Source: Sympetrum striolatum
Taxonomy: Eukaryota > Arthropoda > Insecta > Odonata > Libellulidae
NCBI GenBank assembly: GCA_947579665.1
Contig: OX388345.1
Location: 61,185,454-61,249,453 of the forward strand
Length of the DNA: 64,000 bases
Direction: 5' to 3'
Every line of letters begins with the position of its first letter. Positions within the stretch are counted from its first letter, which is position 1. The translations under genes were made by a program, and so were the position numbers. Under the pieces are notes generated by a model. That model saw only the letters and a list, made by a program, of their open reading frames with translations, was not told the origin of the DNA and did no database searches. Shown here one piece after another: positions 11,301-25,017 of the stretch.

Positions 11301-13635
11301 TGAAGGAAACCGTAATATAATACACTTAAATACAGTGATTTTAGAAAACATTTACTCCATAGTTTTCTGGGTATACCGAGCAAATTAGGTTTGTTTATTA
11401 TCAAATAAAAATTTTCGCTGTGAGAAACTTTTATTAGTATAGCTATCATATCGTCACATGGCAAATATTTTAATTAACTACAGAGGTTGTGATAATAAAG
11501 CAATCAAGAAATCTCATCTAAATTTGTTCCCACAAAATAAATTCTAAGGATATGGGAAAGTACAATTTTAAAATGAAAATATTAACATTTCATATTAATT
11601 TCTCGACTATATCGTATTTGTTTTCTTTATGTAAATACTCTATGGTAGCCCACTCAATGTTTGCATCGCTAAGAAATTAAAAACGAGTTTCGAAAGGCAT
11701 CGAGTTATATTTTTGCTCTTCCAGGAACCCTTTTGAGTTTATGACTGATTTGTTTGGATTGTTGAATGCTTGAGCGATTCGCTAATAGCTGTACTCAGCT
11801 CAACACTTGAATCAAACAACTTAATGCACTGAGCATTCAAGTATTGCAGTGCCTCTCGAGGCTTTAAGAGAGGAAAATTCCATATGCTTTCCACAGCCTC
11901 TATTCCATTAAAACTATATTTTTATGGCCGCCTGTGGCCTTAAATTGACCTTGAGAGATAATATTTAACACTGACTGCCGAGTCGTGAAGATAAATACTA
12001 TATCGGGGATATATATTCAAAAATATAGTAGTATTTAATGACCGAGCAGATGGCAGCATTTGTTCATTAGTTACCACTGAGATCAAATATGATTTAAAAT
12101 AATTTAAGAAAAATTAGAAATAGTTTTTAAAATGCTATCATTATTGTATTAGAAAAATTATCGTTAGAAATTAAATCTATGTAACGATATTTATTTATCA
12201 AACATTAATTATTCGTCTTCATCTTTATTCCTTATTTAACTATTATTTAATACGCATAATTATTACAATCCAATTTCTTGGGTAGGTATTGTGAAATTTT
12301 TGTATCGTATTTCTTCTTTTTAAAGAATAAACCCAGTAGCGCAGATAACTATGAATAACTATGGCTCTATTAGTCTCTTTAATAAAATTTTATAGTAGAA
12401 AGAATACTATCAACAAAAATATCTAGCTCTGTATTCAATTATTAAAAAAACAGGAATAAATATTTGCAAAATGAAATGCGGTTGGAAGGATTATCCAAAA
12501 TAAACTATTCAGCTCAAAGTAGCCGAACAAATAAATCCAATAACAACCATAAACGATGATTCAATCTGTGAATAAAATTAATCACCAAAAATTCTATCAA
12601 ATTGCTATCCGAAATTGGATTATACATAATTCATACATCGCGTTTTCACCTAATGGCGCCCAAATTGAATTCATCGTGGAAATAGCGAGGACGATGAAAC
12701 TCGGGATCATCAATAGAGGTCGAAAATAGGGGCCTAATTCGTAATATGCTATGCAGGTTACGTGTTAATGTTTCCGGTATTCTGCACCGCTGACAATGAT
12801 CGCATCATAGAGTGACGCCCCACGGATGCACGAACTGCCGCATCACTTCCGATGGAAAATTGGTGATTGACTAGGATACCTCCGAAGGACGCGATAGGGT
12901 AATCATTCACGTGTCCATCTCTCATTAAATTCTGTCATTATCACTCATATATGATTGGATAAATGGTACTTGTCACATACTAAAGTACTGAGTTCTCCAT
13001 ATTGGGAAAACGTTTCAGTATTTATATATCCAAAGAGGGGTAACTTATGCTATTTGGATTTCCTTGCTAAATGTTTATCTTATACTTCTCTTATTTTTCT
13101 TGAATGGAACCCTATTGGAACCGAGGAGGATTATAAAAATATCCGAGGGCAAACATTTCCGTGCGTTCTCTTAGCGAATATCCGTAAGGATTTTTTTGTT
13201 TGAGTTCGGGTAAAAGTTTAACGCAGCGATATATTGTTTAAACTTCCCATCCATGGTGGAAAAAGTAATAAGTCATTCAGAGTCCTTAGTCAAAGCAAAT
13301 AACATTGTTTTAGGTAGATATTTGACAATAATTTATGTAAGAATGGAATTGAAATTATTAACGTGACTTGAATAAGTGAAACGCAAATTTATTTTAGATT
13401 ATTTAAACCCAGGTGCTAATTAAATAGCTCAAAGTAATCTAGAGTTTCTCGTTGAAATTCCGTCTAAAATATTTGAACCATTGAGATCTATTTTTCGTAG
13501 AAAATTCATCCAATTTACTTTAAAACAATTAAAGTTTATCATCAAATAAAATTTTGAAACATCACTAAAGAATGAAAAGGTTTTGGCTACCTTTTCCATT
13601 TACGTAAATTTCCATTCAAAATAAGCTATCTATAA
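8333..13635 (+). other. Probable start of the very large receptor intron; no exon recognised
   Basis: It begins with the consensus donor gtaagtga. No stretch encoding (Q/R)NATR.C...GTW or any class B transmembrane motif was found. The sequence is AT-rich with frames under 85 codons. Confidence 0.5.
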
Positions 13636-13830
13636 TATAAAATAGAGTGTGGGTGTGTGTGTGTGTATGTATGTGTGTATGTTCCCTAAAAACTCGAGAA
13701 CCGAGAGTCGCAAAACTTTCAAATTTTCTACATTATTAAAAGTCGACCCCGTGCAGAGTATAGGATACTTTTTATTTACTTAAAGTACACGGTTCGAACC
13801 CAGACGGGTCAAAACCTTTTCATAAGAAAT
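13636..13830 (+). repeat. Dispersed repeat fragment with GT microsatellite
   Basis: A (GT)n/(GTAT) run at 13645-13682 is followed by gttccctaaaaactcgagaa, cccgtgcagagtataggata, then acacggttcgaacccagacg and ggtc. This order, a GT run then CCCTAAAAACTCGAGAACC then CCCGTGCAGAGTATAGG, is one I associate with common arthropod interspersed repeats, possibly RTE-related. The palindromic ggttcgaacc resembles a pol III B box, but no A box is placed for it. Confidence 0.45.
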
Positions 13831-15374
13831 GCACGTAAATGTAATTTTTTTTCGTTGCAGGGTTCATTTCTTTTGCAAACTTAAAATAGAAATGATGTTC
13901 CTAGAAAGTTGAATTAAGCACCAAAATAAGAAAAACAGAACATAAATTTTTAATTTGGTCGTGGAATATCGTTTTAGATTCGAAATTGCGTACATTTTGA
14001 TAAATTACGTGAATATTTTATCGAAATTGTGAGGTCGTAAACAACACATCTCCCTGACAATCAAGGCGATTGTTGATTTCGAGCTCATACGTAATTTCAT
14101 AAGAAGACATGGAAAATGAATGCCCAGATACAATTAATGCTGTAAGATATAGACTATATGAGTTAGAGATTGAAACATTATTATTTATGAGATTCAAACA
14201 TTAGCAATTACATTATCCTGTAAAGAATCTTTCGGAAAAATATACGAAAATTTTAAAAAGTCTAACTTTGTCGAAGAGTCTATAGCAACCAAGTTTTTTA
14301 TATCAAAGTGATTGTTTACTGTCTTTTACGTAAAATAAATGAGTTTTATAGTTGTGGTTTACTGAATATTGATTTCCCTCGATCAATTCAACTGGTTGCG
14401 TATAAACATCCTGGTAAGTTGCGGATGTTTTGAATATATTCTTTTGAATTAATTATTAAATCTAATCTATTTGCATTGATGTATATTTAGCGATTTACGG
14501 AAATGGAGTTAGTGAAGAACTTAATGATTTCTCAGATTCGGTGTTTATAATCTTTGAAGAGTAGAACGGCGAGTTGTAAAGTTGTAGCAAATCTCCAACA
14601 TCGTACAAGAGACCACACAGGTAAAGCAATTTTATTTTGTTATATGCAGAATGCAAAAATTGATTTATTCGTTGTTTTTAAGAACTTGCACTCTATATTC
14701 ATTTACTATCCTTCTGTTATTGGTGTTTAATCATCATTTCTATTTTGGCATTGCAATTACTTTAGTGTTATTTGTGCTCCGTGCTTACGTTGCACGTATT
14801 AAAATTAAGACACAAGTCAACTTCATTATACACTTATTTTCCCCAAAGAATATTCGTCGGTGGTTATTAGAGCGATGTATAATTTATTTTTGTCAATTAT
14901 ATTTAATATTTGATTACTTTGTCTCCCTGTACCTGGCTGAAAATGTCTCTTTAAACATGGTATAGGTTATCTTAATGTGATCTTAGAATATATTTTTGCA
15001 CTGTCTTAGTTGAAGATATTTTTTATTCAAAGTATATGAGATTGAATATTGAGTTAATATGGCTTTGTAGACTTAATTGTAACTTCAATTTCCTGGTATA
15101 TTGGATTGGAAAGTCTGATATTTGCTATGTACCGACAATTATGAAGCATGTGTTACAATTAAGGTTGTTACACTGGTATTTATGAAATTTAAGATCCCCG
15201 TTGAGAATCAACGGGCTCGTCTGATAATCCTTTATATAGTTGCAATTAAAAAAGACTGCATAGATAATAAAAAAGTGTAACACCTGTTGTTTAATTTATA
15301 TCTGCAGCGAATATTTATGGGAACCCTTATTACTATCAATCTTGATCTTATCATTTACCTAGGCGAAAGAAAAG
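13831..15374. other. AT-rich, no supported gene
   Basis: Contains a 104-codon hydrophobic ATG frame (14651-14965) preceded by an acceptor-like ttttgttatatgcag. It has no recognised family and a composition expected of AT-rich chance frames. Confidence 0.5.
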
Positions 15375-15450
15375 GGTCTTTGGGTTACCAAGTGGGATAT
15401 ACGAGCGTCTTGAGTAAAAGGGTTCCCGGCTTTGATTCCCGTGAAGATGG
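15375..15450 (+). repeat. tRNA-derived SINE-like body 1
   Basis: An A-box-like gggttaccaagtgggatata is followed about 45 bp later by a B-box-like ggctttgattcccg. The spacing suits an internal RNA polymerase III promoter. The ends do not pair as a tRNA acceptor stem, so it reads as a SINE head or tRNA relic and not a tRNA gene. Confidence 0.5.
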
Positions 15451-18400
15451 ATGGTAAATACAAATGAACTGACAAAATTAAAAAATAATTGTATTTGTCG
15501 TTGTTGTAATTTGTGGAAGAAAAATGTATGCTTAATAAAGCCACATCCTAATATCATTGAAATGTTCTAAGTATGTGTATATAAATCCATAAAAATATAG
15601 TTATATATTCCCGAGACTCTACCCTCATGTATTCTGGGAAGGTCTAGATCATATTATCTACAGTAACCTGAAGGCCAAGGTTACGATGTGAAGCAAAGCA
15701 AGATGGAGTAGACATTAAGTTTTCCTTGTCTGAAGGTAAAAGCTGCAATAATCATTCAAAACACGAGAGTGCCTGCCAACTCTTGCGTAATATGCTTAGC
15801 ATTTGCATCTTCTGTTCTCCTACTTCCCTTCGTTTCAACATCTACTCGATATGCATCTATAACTGTCCATAATGACACATTTCAAGGTGCTATGAAGTTA
15901 AGATAGAATCAAGTGCATGTGATTATTCCCTCATTTTCTTTTTTTTCCTTACTCCAGCCGACCTCGCCTTTCTCTTAAAGGTGGCAATTATCCGAAACAT
16001 TATTTATTATTTCTCAAGGACTAAAATGTGCTCGGTCTAGTTTTCCCTTTCCTGAATTATTCATGCATTTTGCAACTGTCTCGTAAATCGTAAATAAACA
16101 AACGTATTAGAGTATGTAAAATATATTAATATATCATATTAATAACATTAAGTGGACATATAGAATATATTACGAGTGGTGAATTTCTTAATACACGCCA
16201 ACTGTTAAGTCCAGAGCTCCTGAAAGTCATATAGCACCACTACAGGTGAGCGATCGAAGGCTTTTCCTTCTCATGACAGTAACTTCCTAAATAGTATTTG
16301 AAGCTAATTAAGGGAATTTCCCAAATTTCGAAAAACGTGATTAAAACAGAAATTTGGTGACCATTTCCTCATATTTTAACAGCTAGAAGATTCTGATCAA
16401 ATACTGAAATATTCTCTTGCTGGAAATTTTCTATTTAGGTAACAATTATTTACATTCGAAAGTTTTAATTTAAGAGCAAGAATTCCAAGATAACATTCAA
16501 TAATGCCGAAGTGTGTGTTATAATCATCGTGTAGGAGGTGAAGTTCTTAATACCGTGAGAGTTTCCTTAAAATATACAGTCACTTCTTAATTCCGTAATA
16601 AAATATCCGCGGAGAGATGTTTTTATTTACGAGTTAAATATACAGCGCGCTTCTAGTCACAAGCCATGCCCTCTACTGTTTTTTCACAAATTTTTATAGG
16701 AAACAACAAATTAGCAGATGTTTACATTCATGGACGCCTATGCTTATAACCTGACTACAGATTGCCAGCGGAGTGTACATAAATAAAAATTAAAAACAGG
16801 GAAAAGGGATGAAATGTTTGAGCTTTTGTGCCAACATGAAATTTACTTTAACCTTGCCAACAGATTTTTCAAAATATTGGCTTCCTCTCCCCTCATTTCA
16901 TACACATTGTACATTTATAGGGCATTTTCCGATGTAAAAATAGGGTAAAAATTTCTCTTTCGATGTTCCCAAGGTTAAACGTTCGTCTCGACCCAACTCC
17001 TCAGAAATTTAAAGGGTAATGGCGGTGGGTAAATGCGGTGTATGAAGAATGTTGGTAAATTCGCAGTGAGATGGAGTTCCTCCCTTTAAGGACATCACTT
17101 TCTCTTGAGCTTGCCACCCACAATCCTCCTTAGCTTCAATCATCGCCCACTCCTCTATTTCGTTTTTCTCATTTCGCAGCCCTCAAGCCCTCTCCTCATA
17201 ATCCCGCATTCCCACGTAGGAAGACGGGCGGCGTAGCAGGAATGAGATAAGATCGCGTGGGATAATCTGTCGAGAATCCTTCTTTTATTTTAAGACATTT
17301 TCTCACGAACTATTGCATAACCCCTGGCCATATGCGAAAATACCCTCACGATTGAATCCCTTGCCTTTTCATCCCGCCGATCGGCCTTCGAAGATCAGGT
17401 GGAGAAAAATGAATTCCTTCATCCTCGCACTGTTTGTGTGCTTGCAATCGCATGTGATTGCATGGGGGTTTATTATTCCCGCTGAAGATAGAGCGTTCTC
17501 TTGTTTTACCTCTTCTTAGAGAAGCAAAGTCTCTCAGGGAGAGCTGAGCGAAATAGACGTGAAATGCGCCAGACAGGAATGGAATGTTATCGGGAAAAAT
17601 GGGGAAACAGCAATCGCTCAAACGCGATGTATGCATTAAATGACAAAAGAATCGTATTGAGTGATCGTTGAGTTTGGTAAGATCTTCAAATTGACGGAAA
17701 AAGTATTAAACTACATATAAAACAAATCCTATATTAAATAATACATTACCTAAGTAACAATTTTATATTATGAATTTAAACGGCATGGTTAAAGATGCTG
17801 CAAAAGGTCGTTAAGAGACAAAGCTTATCCAAGCGTTATTGAATTTCAGCTACAAAATACAAGGCATAGATTTTTGAATTCGACTAAAAGTTCGTCAGCA
17901 TATTAAATCGACTCAAGGTGGACTACTGTGTTTCCTAAAAGAAATGATGATGTAAGTTATATAGTGTAGATGTATTTCCCATAGTGAATAACCCCATATT
18001 TTAATGTGTAGTTATTAATTTTAATTAAATATTTAATGAAAAACGTGTCGAAACTTTCTACAAGAAACTTCTTCCACGACATCATCTGGTTCAAGTTCCT
18101 TGGAATAGCAATATTAAACTTCTAAGAAAGACATCATTAATGCCACATAAAATACGATTTTACTCAACGAATTCATAGATTTTCTTACGTCTGGTCGCCT
18201 TACAGCGATTTTTTTTATTTATTCTTACTTATCAAATTATTTCTTTTCTTTACATTTCTCTTTTCAACTTTTCGAGCGTTATTATCTCCAACGAATGTAA
18301 TTAATCCAATTTTTACATCTATGTCTAAACTTCTACCCTCCGAGCTGTCATTTGATGTATGACAGGGATATATTAACCTTAAATTTAATTTTCTTGTATG

Positions 18401-18554
18401 TTTTTGTCTACGGAAAAATTAATATTTAAACCTGTAAATTGCAGCAATTAATGCGATATTTCCAACAGGTATTACCAAATTTCTCTTGTTAAAGCTGATG
18501 CACCATCTGCTACTTCTTCCGTGAGCTTAATATCTCTGCATTTATTCACCAAGT
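15451..18554. other. No gene recognised
   Basis: Mostly AT-rich, with a GC-richer patch at about 16980-17640. Within that patch a 36-codon ATG frame (17409-17519) looks signal-peptide-like but has no family. Confidence 0.5.
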
Positions 18555-18752
18555 TCAAAATTTAACTTCCTTTTTCTCTAACAACTCCCATACCATGTCA
18601 TGGAGCATCTTGATGACGTGCAACTGTTGTTCGCAGCAATTCCCAACAAAACGTACGGATTTACGCTATGCCATTTTCAATTCCCTAATGCAGAGCTTGG
18701 CTTGAGGATCCCATATATTGCCTGCATACTCCAGATGTGGTCTAACTAGCGC
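18555..18752 (-). pseudogene. Reverse-transcriptase C-terminal fragment of a non-LTR retrotransposon
   Basis: The minus strand reads ALVRPHLEYAGNIWDP, followed by an IRELKMA-stop-RKSVRFVGNC segment and IKMLHDMVWELLEKKE, ending at TGA 18557-18555. This is the familiar stretch after the reverse-transcriptase palm in Jockey/CR1-type LINE ORF2 proteins (LVRP.LEYA..W.P.....I..LE..QRKA.RF......S...ML..L.W..LE.RR). One internal TAG and erosion of the upstream RRN(L)-type region, which is recognisable only with frame changes at 18760-18830, show it is dead. It converges with the + strand LINE end at 20.0-20.5 kb, so these are two insertions or an internally inverted copy. Confidence 0.8.
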
Positions 18753-20043
18753 AAAGTCACAAGGCTCACAGTTTATTTCCCTTGACATGTCCGAGTTTCA
18801 TAAATGCTCTTCCTCATGTATTACGGGCGTTGGTACAAAACATTACATTATTCGTGCAGCTGACTCCTAGAGCCCAAATGTACTTTAATTAAGTTTTTCC
18901 CTTCATGTCTCTGAGAATATCCATATGCAAATATTACAGAATTTAAATCGCGGACTCAGTTCCTAAACAATGGAATGGTGTTCAAACGGGTTAATGTAGA
19001 TTTGAAAGGAAATTTTGGAGGTTAAAAATATGCTAGCTGCTTCGTATGGATTAGGACAATATTTTTTAAACTATATTCTTTTAATTTAGAGTACTTGTCC
19101 TCCTTCTAAATTATAAAGAAACCTTTCTGAGGTGCTTTGAAATTCGTGTCATGGTAATATAATGAAGAAGAGTCAGATAAATGAAATAGAAAGTTCCAAT
19201 AAGTAAGCGTATATGTATGAGAAACTCTCAATTACTGAAAATATATTAGGGATCGATTGGTTAAGAAATTAAAGTACCCCTTATCTAGTAAAACAATGTC
19301 CAATCAAACTGTTAGATACAACTTTACCATGATAATGGTTGAAATTTGGGAATATAGTGCACAACAAATTCAAACCGGAATACTTTGCATTATGTATTCT
19401 TAAAGTTTCAACTTCTATCATATACAATTATGAAAAAGAAATGTAAATTACGTTTTTTTAATACACTAATATTTAATATCTTCGGGACCTTACAGTAGAG
19501 CAAAATAACGAAACAAAGATATTATAGGCAAACAAAAATCAATAAAAAACCTCTTGAAATTCCAGTCAAGATAGATAGAGTATTTTATTCAGAAATAAAT
19601 CATTCTAGTTTTCACAGAAAGAGGTTATAGAAAATTTCTTGACGGTAGTTCAGTTTTAATTAAGATACGAAAAGAAAACGATAGCGCTATGAAACTGGAT
19701 GTTGTCAAAGAAGCAGGATAATTAATTGAATCATACTCAAATATATCTTTGAAATATAATATCCTTGTAAAAATTTTATCGTCACTTCTTTAAGTGCACA
19801 GAGAGAGATAACATTCAAGAATTGTTTCATGTTGAGTATTATATACTTTTATGTTGAATAATTTATTTATACGCATCAAGTCTCTATATTTAGGAACTCT
19901 CCCTACAGGTATATTATTGCGCACAATTAAATTGCAGAATTTATATATTTTCAGCAATTACTGCAAAGTTTTTCGTTCTTAAACGAAGTAAACAATTATA
20001 GTTCTGTAAGAAAATATATAAAAAAACTATTACTGGAAAGCCT
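18753..20043. other. Decayed sequence between two LINE fragments
   Basis: The first ~100 bp (to about 18850) still resembles the upstream part of the minus-strand LINE in mixed frames. The remainder is AT-rich and unassigned. Confidence 0.45.
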
Positions 20044-20262
20044 TCGTTCAAGGAATTAAACAATAGACTCTGGGAACCGGATTACCTCGGGAGAAACGAC
20101 CACAGTCATAAAGCCGCTACCCTTAAACAGAGAACAGATGTTTGTAAATATTCATTTCTAAATTGGGGAATAGTAGAATGGAACAATTTGCCTAGTGAAG
20201 TTTTAGAACCTTTTCCCTCTTCCTATAATGTATTTATGAATAAAATTAAAAGGGTTACTTGA
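20044..20262 (+). pseudogene. C-terminal end of a LINE ORF2-type protein
   Basis: This open stretch of 73 codons ends at TGA 20260-20262. It reads RLWEPDYLGRNDHSHKA, then RTDVCKYSFLNWGIVEWNNLP, then SSYNVFMNKIKRVT at the stop. RTD..KYSF....I..WN.LP is the signature found just before the end of many Jockey/CR1-type ORF2 proteins (RTxxYKYSFFPRTIxxWNxLP). The frame is lost upstream of about 20044, so the element is 5'-truncated or decayed. A 3' UTR with a partner copy at 42.75 kb follows and ends in an A-rich tail, which fixes the orientation. Confidence 0.8.
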
Positions 20263-20372
20263 TTTTGTTGTAGTATTGTTTTTTTTAGTATTTTAATATT
20301 GTAGTAAATTTTGAAATATTGTATGATTGTTGTAAATTTTGAAATGATTTTGTAATTATGTGTATTACATAT

Positions 20373-20515
20373 CATCTTCGGGAGGTTTTGGGTTATTTTC
20401 CTACCAACTAGGGTGAATACCAGGCAGATTATTTAATTTTTTCCTCCTCCCACAGAAATGATTACCTCCTGATCTGGCGCCTACTTGTACTTTTTAAGAA
20501 TAAATAAAACAAAAC
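20373..20515 (+). repeat. LINE 3' UTR (family 2, copy 1) with A-rich tail
   Basis: This follows the LINE C-terminal remnant. It shares with 42751-42893 the blocks cgggaggttttgg, ttcctacc, gccaggca or accaggca, and gcctgatct / gcctgatgt, and it ends in aataaataaa plus A-rich sequence. The shared architecture and the coding remnant upstream of this copy indicate the 3' end of a poly(A)-type non-LTR element. Confidence 0.65.
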
Positions 20516-23500
20516 TCAAAAATCCCACAAGTTATCAACGTTCTTCATTCCTGAGAATATGGGCGAATTTAAAATGACAAATTACTATGATTAGAACGAG
20601 GTCCATCATTTGAAATCATCCCGTTAATGTAATCAAAAAATAATACCTGTTAGCTACGGAATACGTAGAAAACATTTCACAGAAAATCTAAGCCCTGTTC
20701 TTACGTTCCTATATCCCTACAAATACATCCGTACACCTAAAGTATTCCCTTTCTGTGTAAGCCCTTCTGTCATCTCATAGCTACACCTGCAAATAACTTT
20801 TCTCTGGCGGAGACACTTTATTTTCGGGACAAAACTTCACCGCGTGGGAGTTCCGCTTTTCTTGACAATTGGTTCCCGGAGAAAGAAGGAAGGATCGAGG
20901 AGAACATCCCTCCGCTACCACGGATACCTAACTTAGAGAGCAGGTTATTTCGTACGTGGGCGAGAGACAGTCGTGAGATGAGACGAGAACCCCACGGAAG
21001 AGGCTTGAGAAATGTGGTGGTGTATGCTGGAGTGGTGGCTGAGATAAGAGGGGATCGGATGATGATAGCAAAGGAGTCGTAAATGAGCAGATGGGATTAA
21101 GGACATTCGCAGCCGCCAAAAAGGAGCCGGATACCTCTGTATAGAGGTACAAATAGCGCCCGTGCAAAGGGATAACTTGGGCGGAAATTACGTGGATAAA
21201 GACGCCACTTGATCTGGAAGACGAGATTGAGAGATTATGAAATACGTTCTGCTCCTCCTTGGGCTGGATGTGCGTTGAACCCTCTTCGGTGATGATGTTA
21301 AAATAAAGAAAGAGACGATGTTGAGGTATAACATCTCTCCTCTTACTGATCCAAACTTCTATGAAACTATGCTAATGAAAGTTAGGAAAAGGAGTACCCT
21401 TGCATTATTCTCTTCCCTTTCTTATTTGAATCGCAAATTAAAAATTGGCGTGAACATTACGAATTGCATCATTCATTGTTTCCAAGGCATTAAATTTGGG
21501 AGGAATCAATTTTTCTTCATGCTCCCTTGAACATTTTATTAACAAATATACTCAATATTTGGATTAACTACGCTCATAAAAAGTATAGGAAGATATTTTG
21601 GTCTCAGAGACGTATTTACTCAATATTAGTTGGAATAAAATAAATATAAGATAAATTCGCGGAACCCCAAGGAGTGGAAGGTAGTTCTCATTAAGGAAAT
21701 ATTAATGGAGAAAATTTCTTACTTGGAGAGAGAAAAGCCATAAGAGATTTCTCATCAATTATATTTATTTAACAGCCAAGGTAAAATTCATTTATCTCAA
21801 AATGATGTTATCTTACTTGACAGTTTCATGTGTTTAGAGAGACACTGTCGTGATATTAAAATAAAATTTAACGAACTTATTAAACTCAAATTAATATGTT
21901 ATTTCTTATTAAGTTGTCCCAACTGCTTTTTACTCTTTACATTCCCATCCGAGCTTACCGAAGAGAATATTATTTCATGAGTAATGCCATCACGTTGTCA
22001 AATATTAAATTTTCCGCATACTTCCGATTCCATCTCCTCATTAATATAGCTCGGGTTTTACATCCGAAAATCTATTAAGGAGCTCTTATGAAGGGCTATC
22101 GTGGGGCAACGATTCTCATTTAATCGACGAAAATTCCATCTCTAAAGCGGTCTCTATCTGGACGTTGCAGAATCGGCTCTGAGCTTAATGGAACCCTGTA
22201 TCATTCAAGAAACTTCATATTTCATTAACGCACCGGAGTAGCTCTTTGGCCTATTTCATTAGGGGAACCCAGAAACACCTCCTCCGAACTGCAGAGTTCG
22301 CCGCTCCTTGGCCGAATCCGATAGGCGACTCTGAGGAGGGAAACGTGGCCATAAGACGGAGAGCGTTTCGCTGTATCCCAGATTCTCCTTTTACTGGCCA
22401 CGGTCCCAACTTATCCCCCCGTCTGCTGAACCCTCTCTTGGCAAGTTCCTTCTTCGGTCTGCCGCCTGTCTTCACCCGTCCTCACACCCTTTTAGCTTAA
22501 GAGCGTATCCTCCAGTCCCATAATCCTGTCCATGAAGTCCTTAACGGTTTCCGAGGATTTCCTACCATTCCTTCGCTAATTACAAGTTCCTTCCATCGAG
22601 GAGATCTCGTCTTAGTAAATCAACAATCTCGAGCACATAAAACTACCTTTGTATTTATTGATTGTCAGAACATTCTGCGAGGTCCTTATTCTTAAACTGA
22701 CGCAGTAGCCCTCAAAACGTGCGCAATTTACCAAAGTCGTTCTTCCTGAAAATAGGGGCCAATTCACACAATTGGCTTCTTAAGGCTCTAATTTCAGATT
22801 GTGTTCTCTCTTTGAAAACCATCCCAGGGTCGTAAATACGAAAACACACCAGTTAGTTGCAAAATATGTAGAATACATACCACAGAAAATGTAATCCCTA
22901 CAAAATGCTTAAAAAATACGATACGCTAAATTATATCGATTTCAATACATTTTAGTTCTACTGATTGAAATTAATAAAATAAATATAAAGAAAAATTCTT
23001 CACCCATGTATTCCTTTAAGCTTTGAATGGATTATTGTATATGTAAGCAATACATTTGTCTGAAATTAGCTACCCAAGTTTTCCTTCAAAACTTTCTCGT
23101 GAAATTACATTCAGTTTTATTTACAAAGCATAAAAGGTCTTTAGTCGACTCTTTATTTAAAGTAAAAAATATCTTCTAGTGATGCATACATAAAATAGTT
23201 AGATTGCATTACTATAAACACCCGCTCATGGGCTGCACATCTGTATAATTCTCGGGAAAATATTACTGTCCATCTTCATTGATATTAATAGATCTCCCCA
23301 TAGGAATGCACTTTTAACTAACGTTTTATTGTCTTTTTTGCGAAACGTGGCCTTCCCGGAAATAATTAACTTATCGTTGCTCCATGGAGATGCTAATAAA
23401 TTAATGCACTCCTTTAACTCACTTTAAATTAATAATTTTGTTTGTTTAAGTTCACCTTCATGGATTACAGTAGTAATTTTGAATACAATTAAAACAAATT

Positions 23501-25017
23501 CCGGTTTATTTTTAGCAATGTATAAAATTAAACTGTGAGAAGTGAATTTTGGTTAAAACACAGTGCAACATCGTCCCAAAATTAATGGAAATTCCAGCAA
23601 TTTATTAAATATCAGTCCAAAAGGTGATTTCTTTCCGGCTAAATATGAATGGCATCCTCTTTTATCTCTTTTAGCGTTTGGGAAACAAAAAAACAACATA
23701 ATTTACAGACGATTTCATTATCTCTTCCGTATCTTTCTGAAAGCTGTAAATTATTTGAAATATTACATGAATAATGAAACACATATCATGCAAAGACTTA
23801 TTTTTTACCCACAGTTTCTGTATTAAAATATATATTTATCGACTCCTTTTATAAGTTATAATATCTTCTTTCGATATTTATATAAAGTTTTATCTTGTGC
23901 AACTTTGAAATTCAAATTTAAATTTTGATTTTAAATCCTGTTACTATGGTAATAAAAATAGTCTCTCTTTTTGAACGTCCATTTTACCTGTTATATCTAA
24001 ATGACAGTAAATCACATATTTCACGTGAAACAGTATGATTGAAGTATATGGCTGACTGTTCAATTCGCGACAAAACGTGTTTCATCAGGTCACGATGTTT
24101 ACATTCATACCCTTTCTAATGGACTTCCCATATCAAAATTATTTCCTTTAATATTCTTGTTTTGCATTAGATACATATTATCGATCCAAGATTCATACAA
24201 CACAGCTCTTTGTAAGTAAAACCTATTATATATTTACAGCAGCGATTTCATAAGTATATGCTGTTTTCAATCCACCAAGCTCCACGACATTGGCATCAAA
24301 AATATTACCTCTGGAATATTTTCCTCTTATCTCTTGGTAGAGACAGAGCCTATCTGTTAAGGAAAGACTCGTTGCGATACATTCGGAATGATTCATTTAG
24401 CTTTTGTGTTACGACGGAATGATAATTGAAGAAAATTATATTATAAGATCATTGAAATCTGTTTCTTTACTGACATGTAATCCAACTGCATCATATAATG
24501 TGACACAAGTAAAAATATTAAACGCAATATTATTAGGCGCGACACCAAGGGGCTTACGGTTAGTATATACATTATTAATTTCCCTCAGTGTTTTAGCAGG
24601 ACCTAATCCTTCACTTCCAAAACTGGTCGAATATTAAACAACTTGCTGGAAAAATACTACATTTTTATTATCGAGCACAAATGAAACAAGAATACAGAAT
24701 GCTCTAAAAATTTACCTGAAAATGGATTTTTCATCAGATATTAAATTGCTTTTACAAAGAAAACGTAATATGTCAAACTGGCCGTGAATATTTGATGTCC
24801 ACAGTACAAACTGCAATGATGCAACATGTCCCTTCAAACTGAAAAGAATGATAGCTATGTTTGCGAAGCGCTGATATAATTCTATCATTCGGGATTATTT
24901 CCGGAAACGGACTATATCTCATAAACCAAATGCTGAGCAAGCCTCTGCAGTAAACATACTGCATTTACTTTCGCTATCCGTTGAGTAATTGTTACTTTTT
25001 AATATATGTCATTATAA
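20516..25017. other. No gene recognised; GC-richer patches
   Basis: GC-richer stretches at about 20800-21300 and 22240-22600 are open on both strands (for example 22246-22500 plus and 22251-22475 minus) but show no domain. The remainder is AT-rich. Confidence 0.5.

Noticed and set aside
14651..14965. 104-codon hydrophobic ATG frame preceded by an acceptor-like site
   Set aside because: AT-rich composition alone gives such Phe/Leu/Ile-rich frames; no family is recognised and the apparent upstream donor is only about 30 nt away, too short for an intron.
22246..22500. Overlapping frames on both strands in a GC-richer patch
   Set aside because: Openness on both strands is compositional; no motif or splice logic supports either.
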